In this document: positions 17,215-27,008 of the stretch, one piece after another | How positions within the stretch are numbered: the first letter of the stretch is position 1 | Layout of the letters: each line of letters begins with the position of its first letter | DNA from: an uncultured Flavobacteriaceae bacterium | Lineage (GTDB): Bacteria; Bacteroidota; Bacteroidia; Flavobacteriales; Flavobacteriaceae | Direction: 5' to 3' | DNA length: 64,000 nucleotides | NCBI GenBank assembly: GCA_913065125.1 | Contig: CAJYAG010000002.1 | Location: 124,001 to 188,000, forward strand | The notes under the pieces: generated by a model | Told to the model about the DNA's origin: nothing | The model's input: the letters and a program-made list of their open reading frames with translations, nothing else | Databases searched by the model: none | Made by a program: the position numbers and the translations under genes

Positions 17215-17269
17215 CAGACCTTTTTTAAGGGAAAAAATTTATTTATTAATTGACAAAAACTAAAGTGTA

Positions 17270-17725
17270 ATGAACACATTAAGTTACAAAACAGTATCAG
17301 CAAACAAAGAAACTGCTAAAAAAGAGTGGTTGGTTGTTGATGCGGACGGGCAAACATTGGGTCGTCTTGCTTCTAAAATAGCAATGCTAATTAGAGGTAA
17401 ATACAAAACCAACTTTACACCTCACGTAGATTGTGGTGATAATGTTGTAGTAATTAACGCAGAAAAAATCACCCTTTCTGGAAACAAATGGGCTGATAAA
17501 TCGTACATCCGTCACACAGGTTATCCTGGTGGACAAAGATCGCTAACTGCAACAGAAATGTTTGAGAAAGATCCTACAAGATTAATCGAAAAAGCAGTAA
17601 AAGGAATGTTACCTAAAAATAAATTAGGAGCGGCACTTTTTAGAAATTTATATGTATATGCTGGGGCTGAGCACCAACAAACTGCTCAAGAGCCAAAAGC
17701 TATTAACCTTAACGATCTTAGATAA
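17270..17725 (+). CDS. rplM: 50S ribosomal protein L13
   Basis: Primary 23S rRNA-binding protein of the large subunit, 151 residues, full length. Family signatures are clear: WLVVDADGQTLGRLAS, NFTPHVDCGDNVVVINA, YIRHTGYPGG, KGMLPKNKLG and LYVYAG. It leads the rplM-rpsI pair; its stop codon TAA shares its last A with the rpsI ATG, so the two are translationally coupled. Confidence 0.98.
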   Translation: MNTLSYKTVSANKETAKKEWLVVDADGQTLGRLASKIAMLIRGKYKTNFTPHVDCGDNVVVINAEKITLSGNKWADKSYIRHTGYPGGQRSLTATEMFEKDPTRLIEKAVKGMLPKNKLGAALFRNLYVYAGAEHQQTAQEPKAINLNDLR

Positions 17726-18111
17726 TGGAAACTGTACACAAAATAGGTAGAAGAAAAACAGCTGTTGCTCGTATTTATCTTACAAAAGGGAAAGGTAATA
17801 TTACTATCAACAAAAGAGAGTTTACAAATTACTTTACAACTTCAACTTTACAATATAAAGTTCAACAACCGCTACAATTAACAGATAACTTAACGTCTTA
17901 TGACATTAAAGTAAATGTTTTTGGTGGTGGTGTAACTGGTCAAGCTGAAGCCATTCGTTTAGCAATTACTAGAGCATTAGTTTCTATAAACGAAGAAGAC
18001 AAAGCGATTTTAAAACCTCATGGATTATTAACAAGAGATCCAAGAATGGTAGAAAGAAAGAAATTTGGTCAGAAAAAAGCAAGAAAGAAATTTCAATTCT
18101 CGAAACGTTAA
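17725..18111 (+). CDS. rpsI: 30S ribosomal protein S9
   Basis: Small-subunit protein, 128 residues. It starts with the typical GRRKTAVARIYL and keeps GGGVTGQAEAIRLAITRAL and the basic C-terminus QKKARKKFQFSKR whose tail reaches the P-site. The start overlaps the rplM stop by one base. The rpsB-tsf pair follows after a 149-bp structured gap. Confidence 0.98.
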   Translation: METVHKIGRRKTAVARIYLTKGKGNITINKREFTNYFTTSTLQYKVQQPLQLTDNLTSYDIKVNVFGGGVTGQAEAIRLAITRALVSINEEDKAILKPHGLLTRDPRMVERKKFGQKKARKKFQFSKR

Positions 18112-18119
18112 TAGCATAC

Positions 18120-18236
18120 TCGAATTTATTTCGATATTTCTATTCAAACGTGGCAGTGAATTGTTCATTTATAATTTAAATAAACAGTTTAGCATCTAAA
18201 TAGGTAAGACTCTTTTTATAAGGCTACTTACTTATT
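18120..18236 (+). promoter_or_regulatory. Structured leader of rpsB (tandem hairpins)
   Basis: Three inverted repeats stand in line in the rpsI-rpsB gap: TCGAA/TTCGA (18120-18134); TGTTCATTTA/TAAATAAACA (18162-18186, one mismatch, 5-nt loop); AATAGGTAAG/CTTACTTATT (18199-18236, 10 bp with one wobble, 18-nt loop). None has a U-run. Ribosomal-protein leaders often bind their own product, so autoregulation by S2 is inferred. No TAnnTTTG promoter was seen in the gap. Confidence 0.45.
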
Positions 18237-18260
18237 GCTACAATTAAAAGAAAGTAAACA

Positions 18261-19055
18261 ATGGCAAAAGTAAACATTAAAGAATTACTAGATAGTGGAG
18301 TGCATTTTGGTCACTTAACTAGAAAATGGGATCCAAACATGGCTCCTTACATTTATACAGAACGCAATGGTGTACACATCATTGACTTGTATAAAACTGC
18401 TGCAAAAATAGAAGAAACTGCTGCTGCATTAGAGAAAATCGCTAATTCAGGTAGAAAAATTTTATTCGTTGCAACTAAAAAGCAAGCAAAAGACATCGTT
18501 GCTGAAAAAGCAAAAGACATTAACATGCCTTACATCACAGAAAGATGGCCTGGTGGAATGTTAACAAACTTTATTACAATTAGAAAAGCTGTTAAAAAAA
18601 TGGCTACTATTGATAGAATGAAGTTAGATGGATCTTTTGATGCATTGTCAAAAAGAGAAAAATTACAAATCAACCGTCAAAGAGAAAAATTAGAAAAGAA
18701 TTTAGGTTCTATTACTGATATGACTCGTTTACCTGGTGCAATTTTTGTAGTTGATGTTAAGAAAGAGCACATTGCAATTGCAGAAGCGAAAAACTTAAAC
18801 ATTCCAATTTTTGCAATGGTTGATACTAACTCTGACCCAAGACCAATTGATTTTGTGATTCCTTCAAACGATGACGCTTCTAAATCTATTGAAAAAGTAT
18901 TGAGTTATATTACTGATGCTATCGCTAATGGTTTAGCTGAAAGAAAAGCAGGAAAAGAAAAGACTAAAGAAGTTAAAGAAGTTAAAGAAGAAGCTACTGA
19001 AAAGAAAGCGCCTAAGGCTGAAAAAACTGAAACTTCTACTGAAGAAACAAAATAA
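18261..19055 (+). CDS. rpsB: 30S ribosomal protein S2
   Basis: Small-subunit protein, 264 residues. The S2 core (1 to about 230) has LLDSGVHFGHLTRKWDP, RNGVHIIDL, ERWPGGMLTNF, LPGAIFVVDVKKE and ALVDTN-like FAMVDTNSDPRPIDFVIPSNDD. The last ~35 residues are a low-complexity Lys/Glu/Thr tail, common in Bacteroidota S2. It precedes tsf with 24 bp between, the universal rpsB-tsf order. Confidence 0.98.
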   Translation: MAKVNIKELLDSGVHFGHLTRKWDPNMAPYIYTERNGVHIIDLYKTAAKIEETAAALEKIANSGRKILFVATKKQAKDIVAEKAKDINMPYITERWPGGMLTNFITIRKAVKKMATIDRMKLDGSFDALSKREKLQINRQREKLEKNLGSITDMTRLPGAIFVVDVKKEHIAIAEAKNLNIPIFAMVDTNSDPRPIDFVIPSNDDASKSIEKVLSYITDAIANGLAERKAGKEKTKEVKEVKEEATEKKAPKAEKTETSTEETK

Positions 19056-19079
19056 TTATAATCAAAAAACATACATAAC

Positions 19080-20051
19080 ATGGAAACAGTAAAGATTAGT
19101 GCTGCTGATGTTAAAAATTTAAGAGAAGCAACTGGAGCTGGAATGATGGACTGTAAAAAGGCATTAGTAGAAGCAGAAGGAAACTTTGACAAAGCAATTG
19201 ATATTTTACGTAAAAAAGGTCAGAAGATTGCTGCAAAAAGAGCTGATAGAGAATCTACAGAAGGAGTTGCAGTAACAAGAATTAACGCAGACAACACCAC
19301 TGGTGTTGCTATCGTTTTAGCTTGTGAAACTGACTTTGTAGGCAAAAATGATTCTTTTGTGGCTTTAGCTGGTCAATTTGCAGACATCGCTTTAAATTAC
19401 AAAAGCAAAGAAGAATTCTTAGCAGCTGATTTTGAAGGAATGACGGTTGCAGAAAAATTAGTTGAACAAACAGGAGTTATTGGTGAAAAATTAGACATCA
19501 CAGCTTTTGAAAGAATTGAAGCTGCTTATGTTGGTTCTTATACTCACATTGGTAAAATTGCTGCAATCGTAGGTTTAACTAGTGTTGTTGACAATGCAGA
19601 TGTTTTAACAAAAGATGTTGCAATGCAAATTGCATCTATGGGAGCTACAACTTTATCTTATAAAGATTTTGATCCTGCATTTATTGCTGCAGAAACTGAA
19701 GCAAGAATTGCAGTTATCGAAAAAGATAATATTGAGTTAGGTAGATTAGGAAAAACATTGAAAAATGTTCCTCAATATATTTCTATGGCTCAATTAACTG
19801 AAGAAGTTTTAGCTAAAGCTGAAGAAGCTGCAAAAGCTGAATTAAAAGCTGAAGGAAAACCAGAACAAATTTGGGATAGAATTTTACCAGGTAAAATGGA
19901 AAGATTCATTTCTGACAACACAACATTAGATCAAGAACAATGTTTATTAGATCAAGTTTTTATTAAAGACGAGAAGAAAAATGTTGCAGAATACGTTAAA
20001 TCGTATGGAGATGTTGCTATAAGCGGATTTAAAAGAGTTACTTTAGGGTAA
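19080..20051 (+). CDS. tsf: Elongation factor Ts
   Basis: Guanine nucleotide exchange factor for EF-Tu, 323 residues. The N-terminal UBA-like segment has LREATGAGMMDCKKAL; the core shows ACETDFVGKND for EF-Tu contact; and the C-terminal module includes IWDRILPGKMERF and LLDQVFIKDEKKNVAEY. It is the second gene of rpsB-tsf and is followed by a strong terminator. Confidence 0.98.
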   Translation: METVKISAADVKNLREATGAGMMDCKKALVEAEGNFDKAIDILRKKGQKIAAKRADRESTEGVAVTRINADNTTGVAIVLACETDFVGKNDSFVALAGQFADIALNYKSKEEFLAADFEGMTVAEKLVEQTGVIGEKLDITAFERIEAAYVGSYTHIGKIAAIVGLTSVVDNADVLTKDVAMQIASMGATTLSYKDFDPAFIAAETEARIAVIEKDNIELGRLGKTLKNVPQYISMAQLTEEVLAKAEEAAKAELKAEGKPEQIWDRILPGKMERFISDNTTLDQEQCLLDQVFIKDEKKNVAEYVKSYGDVAISGFKRVTLG

Positions 20052-20075
20052 TCTTAAAATCTCAAAATTATATCA

Positions 20076-20105
20076 AAAACCATCCTCTTTAGGATGGTTT
20101 TTTTT
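20076..20105 (+). terminator. Intrinsic terminator of rpsB-tsf
   Basis: ACCATCC and GGATGGT form a stem with a short TCTTTA loop, followed by eight T. It begins 25 bp after the tsf stop. Confidence 0.9.
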
Positions 20106-20153
20106 ATTTACAAAATCACAATCATCAATACAAAAAGCTTTCTAGGAAATTCT

Positions 20154-20161
20154 TATATTTG
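20154..20161 (+). promoter_or_regulatory. -7 element for pyrH-frr
   Basis: TATATTTG lies 52 bp before the pyrH ATG, just after the tsf terminator. No clear -33 TTTG. Confidence 0.55.
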
Positions 20162-20213
20162 CCAAACCTTTGTTCCCACGAAAGTGGAAACCTTTTAAAT
20201 ATAAAAGCAACAC

Positions 20214-20921
20214 ATGCAATACAAAAGAATTCTTTTAAAATTAAGCGGAGAAGCATTAATGGGAGATAGACAATATGGAATTGACCCGCAACGTCTCTCT
20301 GAATATGCAAAAGAAATAAAACAAGTCGTAGAAAAAGGTATTGAAGTTGCAATTGTTATTGGTGGTGGAAACATTTTTAGAGGTGTTGCAGGAGCCAGTA
20401 ACGGAATGGATCGCGTACAAGGAGATTATATGGGAATGTTAGCTACTTGTATAAACGGATTAGCATTACAAAGCGCCATAGAATCTGCTGGTGTTAAAAC
20501 AAGATTGCTAACTGCTATAAAAATGGAACAGGTTGCAGAGCCTTTTATTAAGAGACGAGCAGTTCGTCATTTAGAAAAAGGAAGAGTTGTTATTTTTGGA
20601 GCCGGAACAGGGAACCCATATTTTACAACAGATACTGCTGCAGTTTTAAGAGCTATCGAGATTAATGCTGATGCCATTTTAAAAGGAACACGTGTTGATG
20701 GCATCTATACATCAGATCCTGAGAAAAATCAAGATGCAATAAAGTTCGAAAACATCACTTTTAAAGAAGTCATTGAAAAAGGTTTAAAAGTAATGGACAT
20801 GACCGCTTTTACTTTAAGTGAAGAAAATAAATTACCTATTATTGTTTTTGATATGAATACAAAAGGAAACTTATTAAAGTTAGTTTCTGGAGTAAAAATA
20901 GGTACAATTGTTAATAATTAA
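20214..20921 (+). CDS. pyrH: UMP kinase
   Basis: Phosphorylates UMP to UDP in pyrimidine synthesis; amino-acid-kinase fold, 235 residues. Signatures are [12 protein letters not shown] (ATP loop), [42 protein letters not shown] and [11 protein letters not shown]. It forms the usual pyrH-frr pair with the next gene (28 bp apart). Confidence 0.98.
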   Translation: MQYKRILLKLSGEALMGDRQYGIDPQRLSEYAKEIKQVVEKGIEVAIVIGGGNIFRGVAGASNGMDRVQGDYMGMLATCINGLALQSAIESAGVKTRLLTAIKMEQVAEPFIKRRAVRHLEKGRVVIFGAGTGNPYFTTDTAAVLRAIEINADAILKGTRVDGIYTSDPEKNQDAIKFENITFKEVIEKGLKVMDMTAFTLSEENKLPIIVFDMNTKGNLLKLVSGVKIGTIVNN

Positions 20922-20949
20922 TTAGCTATATTTTATAAAATTTTAAGTG

Positions 20950-21504
20950 ATGAACGAAGAAGTTGAATTTATTTTAGACAGCGCAAAAGAACAAATGCAA
21001 AATGCTATTGAGCATTTGATAAAAGAGTTAAGAGCCATTAGAGCTGGTAAAGCAACACCTGCAATGTTAACAAACGTAATGGTAGATTATTACGGCTCTC
21101 AAACTCCGTTAAGTCAGGTTGCAAACGTAAACACGCCAGACGCAAGAACCATTAGCATTCAGCCTTGGGAGAAAAACATGTTACAAGAAATTGAAAAAGC
21201 CATTCAAATTGCAAACTTAGGTTTTAATCCGATGAATAATGGTGACCTTATCATGATAAACGTTCCGCCTTTAACTGAAGAAAGAAGAATTAATTTATCT
21301 AAACAAGCAAAGGCTGAAGGTGAGCATGCTAAAATTGGAGTTAGAAATGCTCGTAAAGACGCAAATAATGAAATTAAAAAATTAGATATTTCTGATGATT
21401 TAAAGAAAGTATCTGAAGCAGAAGTGCAAACTTTAACAGATAAATTTGTAAAAGAAATTGATGCAATTCTTGATGTTAAAGAAAAAGAGATCATGACTGT
21501 TTAA
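20950..21504 (+). CDS. frr: Ribosome recycling factor
   Basis: Splits post-termination ribosomes together with EF-G. The start chosen is ATG at 20950 (MNEEVEFILD, 184 residues); a GTG one codon upstream is also in frame but less likely. Family signatures: LRAIRAGKATPAML, VDYYGSQTPLSQVANV, DARTISIQPWEK, IPPLTEERR-like NVPPLTEERRINL. It is followed by a strong terminator and completes the pyrH-frr unit. Confidence 0.97.
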   Translation: MNEEVEFILDSAKEQMQNAIEHLIKELRAIRAGKATPAMLTNVMVDYYGSQTPLSQVANVNTPDARTISIQPWEKNMLQEIEKAIQIANLGFNPMNNGDLIMINVPPLTEERRINLSKQAKAEGEHAKIGVRNARKDANNEIKKLDISDDLKKVSEAEVQTLTDKFVKEIDAILDVKEKEIMTV

Positions 21505-21524
21505 TAAAGAAATATGTATAAAAT

Positions 21525-21557
21525 AAAAAAGGAGCGTTCTAGAACGCTCCTTTTTTT
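21525..21557. terminator. Strong palindromic terminator after frr
   Basis: GGAGCGTTCT and AGAACGCTCC make a perfect palindrome, preceded by six A and followed by seven T. It would work in both directions but only the plus side has an upstream gene. Confidence 0.92.
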
Positions 21558-21582
21558 ATGCGATAGGTTCTTAAACATTTCC

Positions 21583-21590
21583 TACATTTG
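21583..21590 (+). promoter_or_regulatory. -7 element for the RND-family gene; decides its start
   Basis: TACATTTG lies 15 bp before the ATG at 21606. An in-frame TTG (21588) overlaps this element and therefore cannot be the start codon. Confidence 0.6.
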
Positions 21591-21605
21591 CATAAATTTT
21601 ACAGC

Positions 21606-23987
21606 ATGAATTTTTGGACCAAAGTTGCCGGATTGATTTTAAGAAATAGATATCTTGTTTTAGTATTAGTTGCAGCTTTTACTGCTTTTTTGGCCTCACA
21701 AACAAAGTATATGAAATTTTCATATACAGAAGCAAACTTACTTCCAGAAAATCATGAAGCCAATATAGAATACAATCAGTTTTTAGAAATTTTTGGCGAA
21801 GAAGGAAATTTAATCATCCTTGCTGTTAAAGACTCTACATTATTTACTCCAGAAAAATTTAATGCTTGGAACAATCTTACCAAAGAAATTGATGCTACTG
21901 AAGAAGTAGAATTTTCTGTTTCAATTGCGGATGTTCAACAATTAAAAGCAGATAGAAAAAACAGAAAATTTGTTTTAGAACCACTATTAAATAAAACTCC
22001 TACTACCCAAAAAGAAGTTTCGGCAATAAAAAAACAATTGTTCGAAAACCTTCCTTTTTATGACAATTTATTATACAATAAAAAAACCGGAACAGTTCAA
22101 ACAGCAATTTATATTGATAAAAAAATTGTTAACACACCCGTTCGTAAAGACTTTATCTTTAATGTATTAATTCCCACAATAGAAAAGTTTGAGAAAGAGC
22201 ACAACCTACAAGTTCGTGTTTCTGGTATGCCCTATATAAGGACCTTAAATTCTCAAAATATACAAGACGAAATTTTGCTATTTGTCGTTGGCGCATTATT
22301 AATTACAGCAATTATTTTCTTCTTCTTTTTCCGATCGTATCGTGCAACTTTTATTACACTTTTAGTTGTGATGATTGGTGTTACTTGGGCATTTGGCTTT
22401 ATTGGTTTATTCGGATATGAAATTACGGTTTTAACAGCTTTAATTCCGCCTTTAATTATTGTAATTGGTGTACCAAATGCCATTTTCTTAATTAATAAAT
22501 ATCAACAAGAAGTTAAGAAACATGGGAACCAGGCAAAATCGTTACAACGTGTTATTTCTAAAATAGGAAATGCCACTTTAATGACCAATATTACAACGGC
22601 TTCTGGGTTTGCAACTTTTGTTTTTACGAAGAGTCAGCTCTTAAAAGAATTCGGAATTATCGCTTCTATAAACATCGTTGGTATTTTTATTTTGGCCTTA
22701 TTAATTATTCCGATTATCTATAGTTTTATGCCTTTGCCAAAGAAAAAGCATCTAAATCATTTAGAAAAACAATGGATTGATAATGTTGTTAATTGGATGG
22801 AAAAAATGGTGCGCCATAACAGAATTGCTATTTATATAACAACAGTTATTATTATCATTTTAGGAATAATAGGAGTTTATCAAATTAGAGTTTCTGGAAG
22901 TTTGATTGAAGACATGCCAAAAGGAAGGCAGTTTTACAAAGACATTAAGTTTTTCGAAAAAGAATTTGGCGGAATAATGCCGTTAGAGATTTTTATTGAC
23001 ACCCAAAAAGAAAAAGGTGTCATGAAACTTTCTACGTTAAAAAAGATGGAAAAAATCAATGATGCTATTGAACAATTTCCTGAGTTATCTAAACCCATTT
23101 CTGTTACAAATTTGGTAAAATATTCTAAGCAAGCCTATTATTTAGGAAATCCAAAATACTATCAATTACCAACATCACAAGAACAAAGTTATATTTTTGC
23201 ATATACCAAAAACTCTAACAGCAACTCTAACATGTTAACTAATTTTGTTGATTCAACCGGTAGATATGCTAGAATCACCACTTTTATGAAAGACATTGGC
23301 ACCGATAAAATGACTATCATTCAAGATCGTTTAAATGCTGTGATTGCTAAAGAATTTCCTGCCGATAAATTTGATGTTCACCTTACAGGAAAAGCATTGG
23401 TTTTCTTAAAAGGTACCAATTATTTAATCAATAATTTAGTTATTTCTTTATCACTCGCCATTTTATTAATTGCATTATTTATGGCTTGGATGTTTAGATC
23501 GTATCAAATGATCTTAATTTCCTTGATTCCGAATATGCTACCATTGCTAATTACAGCTGGATTAATGGGCTTTTTTGGCATTCCGATAAAACCATCAACC
23601 ATATTGGTATTTAGTATTGCATTTGGAATTTCTGTAGATGATACCATTCACTTTTTAGCAAAATACAGACAAGAATTACAAGCCAACAATTGGCGAATTA
23701 AAAAATCTGTGTACAGCGCTTTAAGAGAAACTGGTGTGAGTATGTTTTACACTTCCATAGTATTGTTTTTTGGCTTTTTAGTGTTTACAGTTTCTAGCTT
23801 TGGAGGCACCATTGCATTAGGCGGTTTGGTTTCTGTAACTTTATTATTTGCAATGGTTTCTAACCTTCTGTTATTACCCTCTTTATTACTTTCTTTTGAA
23901 AAGAAAATTACCAATAAGAAAGTGTTTAAAGAACCTTCTATGAGAATTTTTCCTCCAAAGGAAAATCAGGAAGAAGAGGCAGAATAA
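21606..23987 (+). CDS. RND/MMPL-family membrane transporter
   Basis: A 793-residue inner-membrane protein of the RND superfamily (MMPL/patched-like group). It has the two-fold repeat: TM1 near residue 12-30, a large extracytoplasmic loop, a block of five TMs (about 210-370), TM7 (about 405-425), a second loop, and a last block (about 615-775) with ISLIPNMLPLLITAG and GISVDDTIHFLAKYR. Comparable proteins export lipids or hydrophobic compounds, but substrate is unknown. Start is ATG 21606 because the in-frame TTG upstream lies in the promoter. No membrane-fusion or outer-membrane partner is adjacent. Confidence 0.88.
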   Translation: MNFWTKVAGLILRNRYLVLVLVAAFTAFLASQTKYMKFSYTEANLLPENHEANIEYNQFLEIFGEEGNLIILAVKDSTLFTPEKFNAWNNLTKEIDATEEVEFSVSIADVQQLKADRKNRKFVLEPLLNKTPTTQKEVSAIKKQLFENLPFYDNLLYNKKTGTVQTAIYIDKKIVNTPVRKDFIFNVLIPTIEKFEKEHNLQVRVSGMPYIRTLNSQNIQDEILLFVVGALLITAIIFFFFFRSYRATFITLLVVMIGVTWAFGFIGLFGYEITVLTALIPPLIIVIGVPNAIFLINKYQQEVKKHGNQAKSLQRVISKIGNATLMTNITTASGFATFVFTKSQLLKEFGIIASINIVGIFILALLIIPIIYSFMPLPKKKHLNHLEKQWIDNVVNWMEKMVRHNRIAIYITTVIIIILGIIGVYQIRVSGSLIEDMPKGRQFYKDIKFFEKEFGGIMPLEIFIDTQKEKGVMKLSTLKKMEKINDAIEQFPELSKPISVTNLVKYSKQAYYLGNPKYYQLPTSQEQSYIFAYTKNSNSNSNMLTNFVDSTGRYARITTFMKDIGTDKMTIIQDRLNAVIAKEFPADKFDVHLTGKALVFLKGTNYLINNLVISLSLAILLIALFMAWMFRSYQMILISLIPNMLPLLITAGLMGFFGIPIKPSTILVFSIAFGISVDDTIHFLAKYRQELQANNWRIKKSVYSALRETGVSMFYTSIVLFFGFLVFTVSSFGGTIALGGLVSVTLLFAMVSNLLLLPSLLLSFEKKITNKKVFKEPSMRIFPPKENQEEEAE

Positions 23988-23998
23988 ATTCAAATTTT

Positions 23999-24025
23999 AT
24001 TAACAACAGTTTCGTTGTTAATTTT
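23999..24025 (+). terminator. Weak terminator after the RND-family gene
   Basis: ATTAACAAC and GTTGTTAAT form a 9-bp AT-rich stem with loop AGTTTC, then TTT. The right arm overlaps the GTTG that serves as -33 of the asnS promoter. Confidence 0.5.
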
Positions 24026-24045
24026 ACGCTAAAAAGGTATCTTTG
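24014..24045 (+). promoter_or_regulatory. Promoter for asnS
   Basis: GTTG (24014-24017), a 20-bp spacer and TATCTTTG (24038-24045). It lies 48 bp before the ATG at 24094 and rules out the TTG at 24043 as a start. Confidence 0.6.
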
Positions 24046-24093
24046 CTTTTCATTATTACCTTAGTAATCCTGTTAATTTTTTATTTTAAGAAG

Positions 24094-25527
24094 ATGATTA
24101 GAAGTAGCGTATTAGAATTATTACAAGCAGACAAAATTTTACAAGAAGTAACCGTAAAAGGTTGGGTTAGAACTTTTAGAAGCAATCGTTTTATTGCTTT
24201 AAATGATGGTTCTACCATTCATAATATACAGTGTGTAGTAGATTTTGAAAAAACAGATGAAGCTACAATTAAAAGAATTACAACTGGTGCAGCAGTAAGT
24301 GTAAAAGGGACTTTAGTTCAAAGTCAAGGAAAAGGACAAAACGTAGAAATTCAGGTTTCTGATTTGGATATTTTAGGAGATTCGAATCCTGATGAGTTTC
24401 CAATTCAACCTAAAAAACACAGTTTAGAGTTTTTAAGAGAAAACGCACATTTACGCGTAAGAACTAACACATTTAGCGCCGTAATGAGGGTTCGTTCTGC
24501 ACTTTCTTTTGCTGTACATAAATACTTTCAAGAAAACGGTTTTAACTATGTAAATACTCCGATAATTACTGGTTCTGATGCAGAAGGAGCTGGAGAAATG
24601 TTTGGTGTTTCTACTTTTGAACCTAACAAAGCTCCGACAGACAAAGACGGAAATATAGATTACAAACAAGATTTTTTTGGGAAAGAAACCAACCTAACCG
24701 TTTCTGGTCAGTTAGAAGCAGAAACCTTTGCAATGGCATTGGGTAAAGTATATACTTTTGGTCCAACTTTTAGAGCAGAAAACTCAAATACAACACGTCA
24801 TTTAGCAGAGTTTTGGATGATAGAACCAGAAGTTGCTTTTATGGATTTAGATGGCAATATGGATTTGGCAGAAGATTTTATCAAATCGGTTTTATCAGAT
24901 GTATTAGAAACCTGTAAAGATGATTTAGCGTTCTTAGACCAACGATTAACACAAGAAGAAAAATCAAAACCACAAGCAGAACGCAGTGAAATGTCTTTAC
25001 TAGAAAAACTGCATTTTATCACTGAAAATAATTTTAAAAGAGTTAGTTATACAGAAGCAATTGATATTTTACGAAATAGCAAACCAAACAAAAAGAAGAA
25101 ATTTCAATATCCAATTAACGAATGGGGCGCAGATTTGCAATCTGAGCACGAACGTTTCTTAGTAGAAAAACACTTTAAATGCCCGGTTATTTTATTTGAT
25201 TATCCTGCTTCCATAAAAGCATTTTACATGCGTTTAAACGAAGACGGAAAAACAGTTAGAGCCATGGATGTTTTGTTTCCCGGAATTGGAGAAATTGTTG
25301 GTGGTTCTCAAAGAGAAGAACGTTTAGATGTGTTGAAAGAAAAAATGGCTGCTTTAGATATTGATGAAAGAGAATTATGGTGGTATTTAGATCTTCGTAA
25401 ATACGGAACAGCTGTGCATTCTGGATTTGGCCTAGGATTTGAAAGATTGGTTCAGTTTACAACCGGAATGGGGAACATTAGAGATGTAATTCCATTTCCT
25501 AGAACGCCACAAAACGCAGAATTTTAA
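24094..25527 (+). CDS. asnS: Asparaginyl-tRNA synthetase
   Basis: Class II aminoacyl-tRNA synthetase charging tRNA-Asn, 477 residues from ATG 24094 (normal family length). An OB-fold anticodon-binding domain covers about 15-115 ([17 protein letters not shown]). The catalytic domain has INTPIIT-like [18 protein letters not shown], motif 2 [26 protein letters not shown] signature, and motif 3 [12 protein letters not shown] near the C-terminus. A longer form starting at TTG 24043 is rejected because that codon lies in the -7 element. Confidence 0.97.
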   Translation: MIRSSVLELLQADKILQEVTVKGWVRTFRSNRFIALNDGSTIHNIQCVVDFEKTDEATIKRITTGAAVSVKGTLVQSQGKGQNVEIQVSDLDILGDSNPDEFPIQPKKHSLEFLRENAHLRVRTNTFSAVMRVRSALSFAVHKYFQENGFNYVNTPIITGSDAEGAGEMFGVSTFEPNKAPTDKDGNIDYKQDFFGKETNLTVSGQLEAETFAMALGKVYTFGPTFRAENSNTTRHLAEFWMIEPEVAFMDLDGNMDLAEDFIKSVLSDVLETCKDDLAFLDQRLTQEEKSKPQAERSEMSLLEKLHFITENNFKRVSYTEAIDILRNSKPNKKKKFQYPINEWGADLQSEHERFLVEKHFKCPVILFDYPASIKAFYMRLNEDGKTVRAMDVLFPGIGEIVGGSQREERLDVLKEKMAALDIDERELWWYLDLRKYGTAVHSGFGLGFERLVQFTTGMGNIRDVIPFPRTPQNAEF

Positions 25528-25547
25528 TATTATTTTATAAAAATTAA

Positions 25548-27005
25548 ATGCTCAAACAAAGTTTAAATTTTAAGCTACTACAAAAATTATCTCCACAGCA
25601 AATACAGCTGATGAAGTTAATTCAGTTGCCTACACAAGCTTTTGAAGAGCGTTTAAAACAAGAAATAGAAGAAAATCCGGCATTAGATACAGGCAAAGAA
25701 GAACCCGAAGATTTTGAAGATTCTTTAGAGAATGAATACGAAGATGATGGGAACGAAAAAATTGATACAGAAGACATCAATATTGATGAATATTTAAGTG
25801 ACGATGAAATTCCTACTTATAAAACACAAGCTAACAACTACGCTGCTGATGATGAAGATAGAGATATGCCGTATGCATCTGGAACCTCTTTTCATCAATC
25901 ATTACAAAACCAATTAAACACGTTTCGCCTTAATGATGAAGAAAGAGCTATTGCAGAATTTTTAGTAGGTAGTATAGACGATAGTGGATATATTAGAAGA
26001 AGTATTTTAGACCTAGTAGATGATTTGGCTTTTACACAAAACGTATACACAAGTGAAGATAAAGTTCTTGAATTATTGATTAATGTGGTTCAAAAACTAG
26101 ACCCAATAGGTGTTGGCGCAAGAGATTTAAAAGAATGTCTTATCATACAGCTAAAAGCAAAACCAGTTCAAAAAATAAGAGCTTTAGCAATTTCCATTTT
26201 AGAAACTTCTTTTGATCATTTTGTAAAGAAACATTACAAAAAATTAATGGAGAAATTTGATATCTCTGAAGAAGAACTTAAAGAGGTTATTCAAGAAATT
26301 AGTAAATTAAATCCAAAACCTGGCAGCTCATATGCTGGTAATAATAAATTTGCCGAACAGATTATTCCAGATTTTTCTATCAAAATTATAGACGGTGAAT
26401 TAGATCTGACGCTAAATTCTAGAAATGCGCCAGAATTGCATGTATCTAGAGAGTATAATAATATGCTTAAAGGATATCAAGAGTCTAAAGAGAAATCTAA
26501 GTCTCAAAAAGATGCTGTACAGTTTATCAAACAAAAATTAGATGCTGCAAAATGGTTTATTGATGCCATCAGACAACGACAACAAACCTTGTTGGTTACT
26601 ATGAACAGCATCATGCATTATCAATACGACTATTTTTTAACGGGCGATGAGCGAAAGTTAAAACCTATGATTTTAAAAGATATTGCAGATCAAATTAAAA
26701 TGGATATTTCTACGGTTTCTAGAGTTGCAAATAGCAAATATGTTTCTACACCTTACGGGACAAAATTGATTAAAGAATTCTTCTCAGAATCGATGAAGAA
26801 TGATCAAGGTGAAGATGTATCGACAAGAGAAATTAAGAAAATATTACAAAATGTTATTGGCGAAGAAGATAAAAGAAAACCATTAACAGACGATAAACTT
26901 TCTTTGGTTTTAAAAGAAAAAGGATACCCAATTGCCAGAAGAACCATTGCCAAATATAGAGAGCAATTAGACATTCCTGTTGCTAGATTACGAAAAGAAA
27001 TTTAG
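25548..27005 (+). CDS. rpoN: RNA polymerase sigma-54 factor
   Basis: Alternative sigma factor that needs ATP-driven enhancer-binding activators and recognises -24/-12 promoters. The 485-residue product has the N-terminal Gln/Leu-rich activator region (LLQKLSPQQIQLMKLIQLP), an acidic linker (about 48-115), the core-binding region, an HTH (KDIADQIKMDISTVSRVANS) and the RpoN box ARRTIAKYRE at 463-472. It follows asnS after 20 bp and may be cotranscribed. No sigma-54 activator gene is in the window. Confidence 0.97.
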   Translation: MLKQSLNFKLLQKLSPQQIQLMKLIQLPTQAFEERLKQEIEENPALDTGKEEPEDFEDSLENEYEDDGNEKIDTEDINIDEYLSDDEIPTYKTQANNYAADDEDRDMPYASGTSFHQSLQNQLNTFRLNDEERAIAEFLVGSIDDSGYIRRSILDLVDDLAFTQNVYTSEDKVLELLINVVQKLDPIGVGARDLKECLIIQLKAKPVQKIRALAISILETSFDHFVKKHYKKLMEKFDISEEELKEVIQEISKLNPKPGSSYAGNNKFAEQIIPDFSIKIIDGELDLTLNSRNAPELHVSREYNNMLKGYQESKEKSKSQKDAVQFIKQKLDAAKWFIDAIRQRQQTLLVTMNSIMHYQYDYFLTGDERKLKPMILKDIADQIKMDISTVSRVANSKYVSTPYGTKLIKEFFSESMKNDQGEDVSTREIKKILQNVIGEEDKRKPLTDDKLSLVLKEKGYPIARRTIAKYREQLDIPVARLRKEI

Positions 27006-27008
27006 TTT

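Noticed and set aside
21588..21605. TTG start adding six residues to the RND-family protein
   Set aside because: The codon lies within the promoter -7 element TACATTTG; ATG 21606 is used.
24043..24093. TTG start adding 17 hydrophobic residues to asparaginyl-tRNA synthetase
   Set aside because: It overlaps the promoter element TATCTTTG and a cytosolic enzyme needs no such leader.
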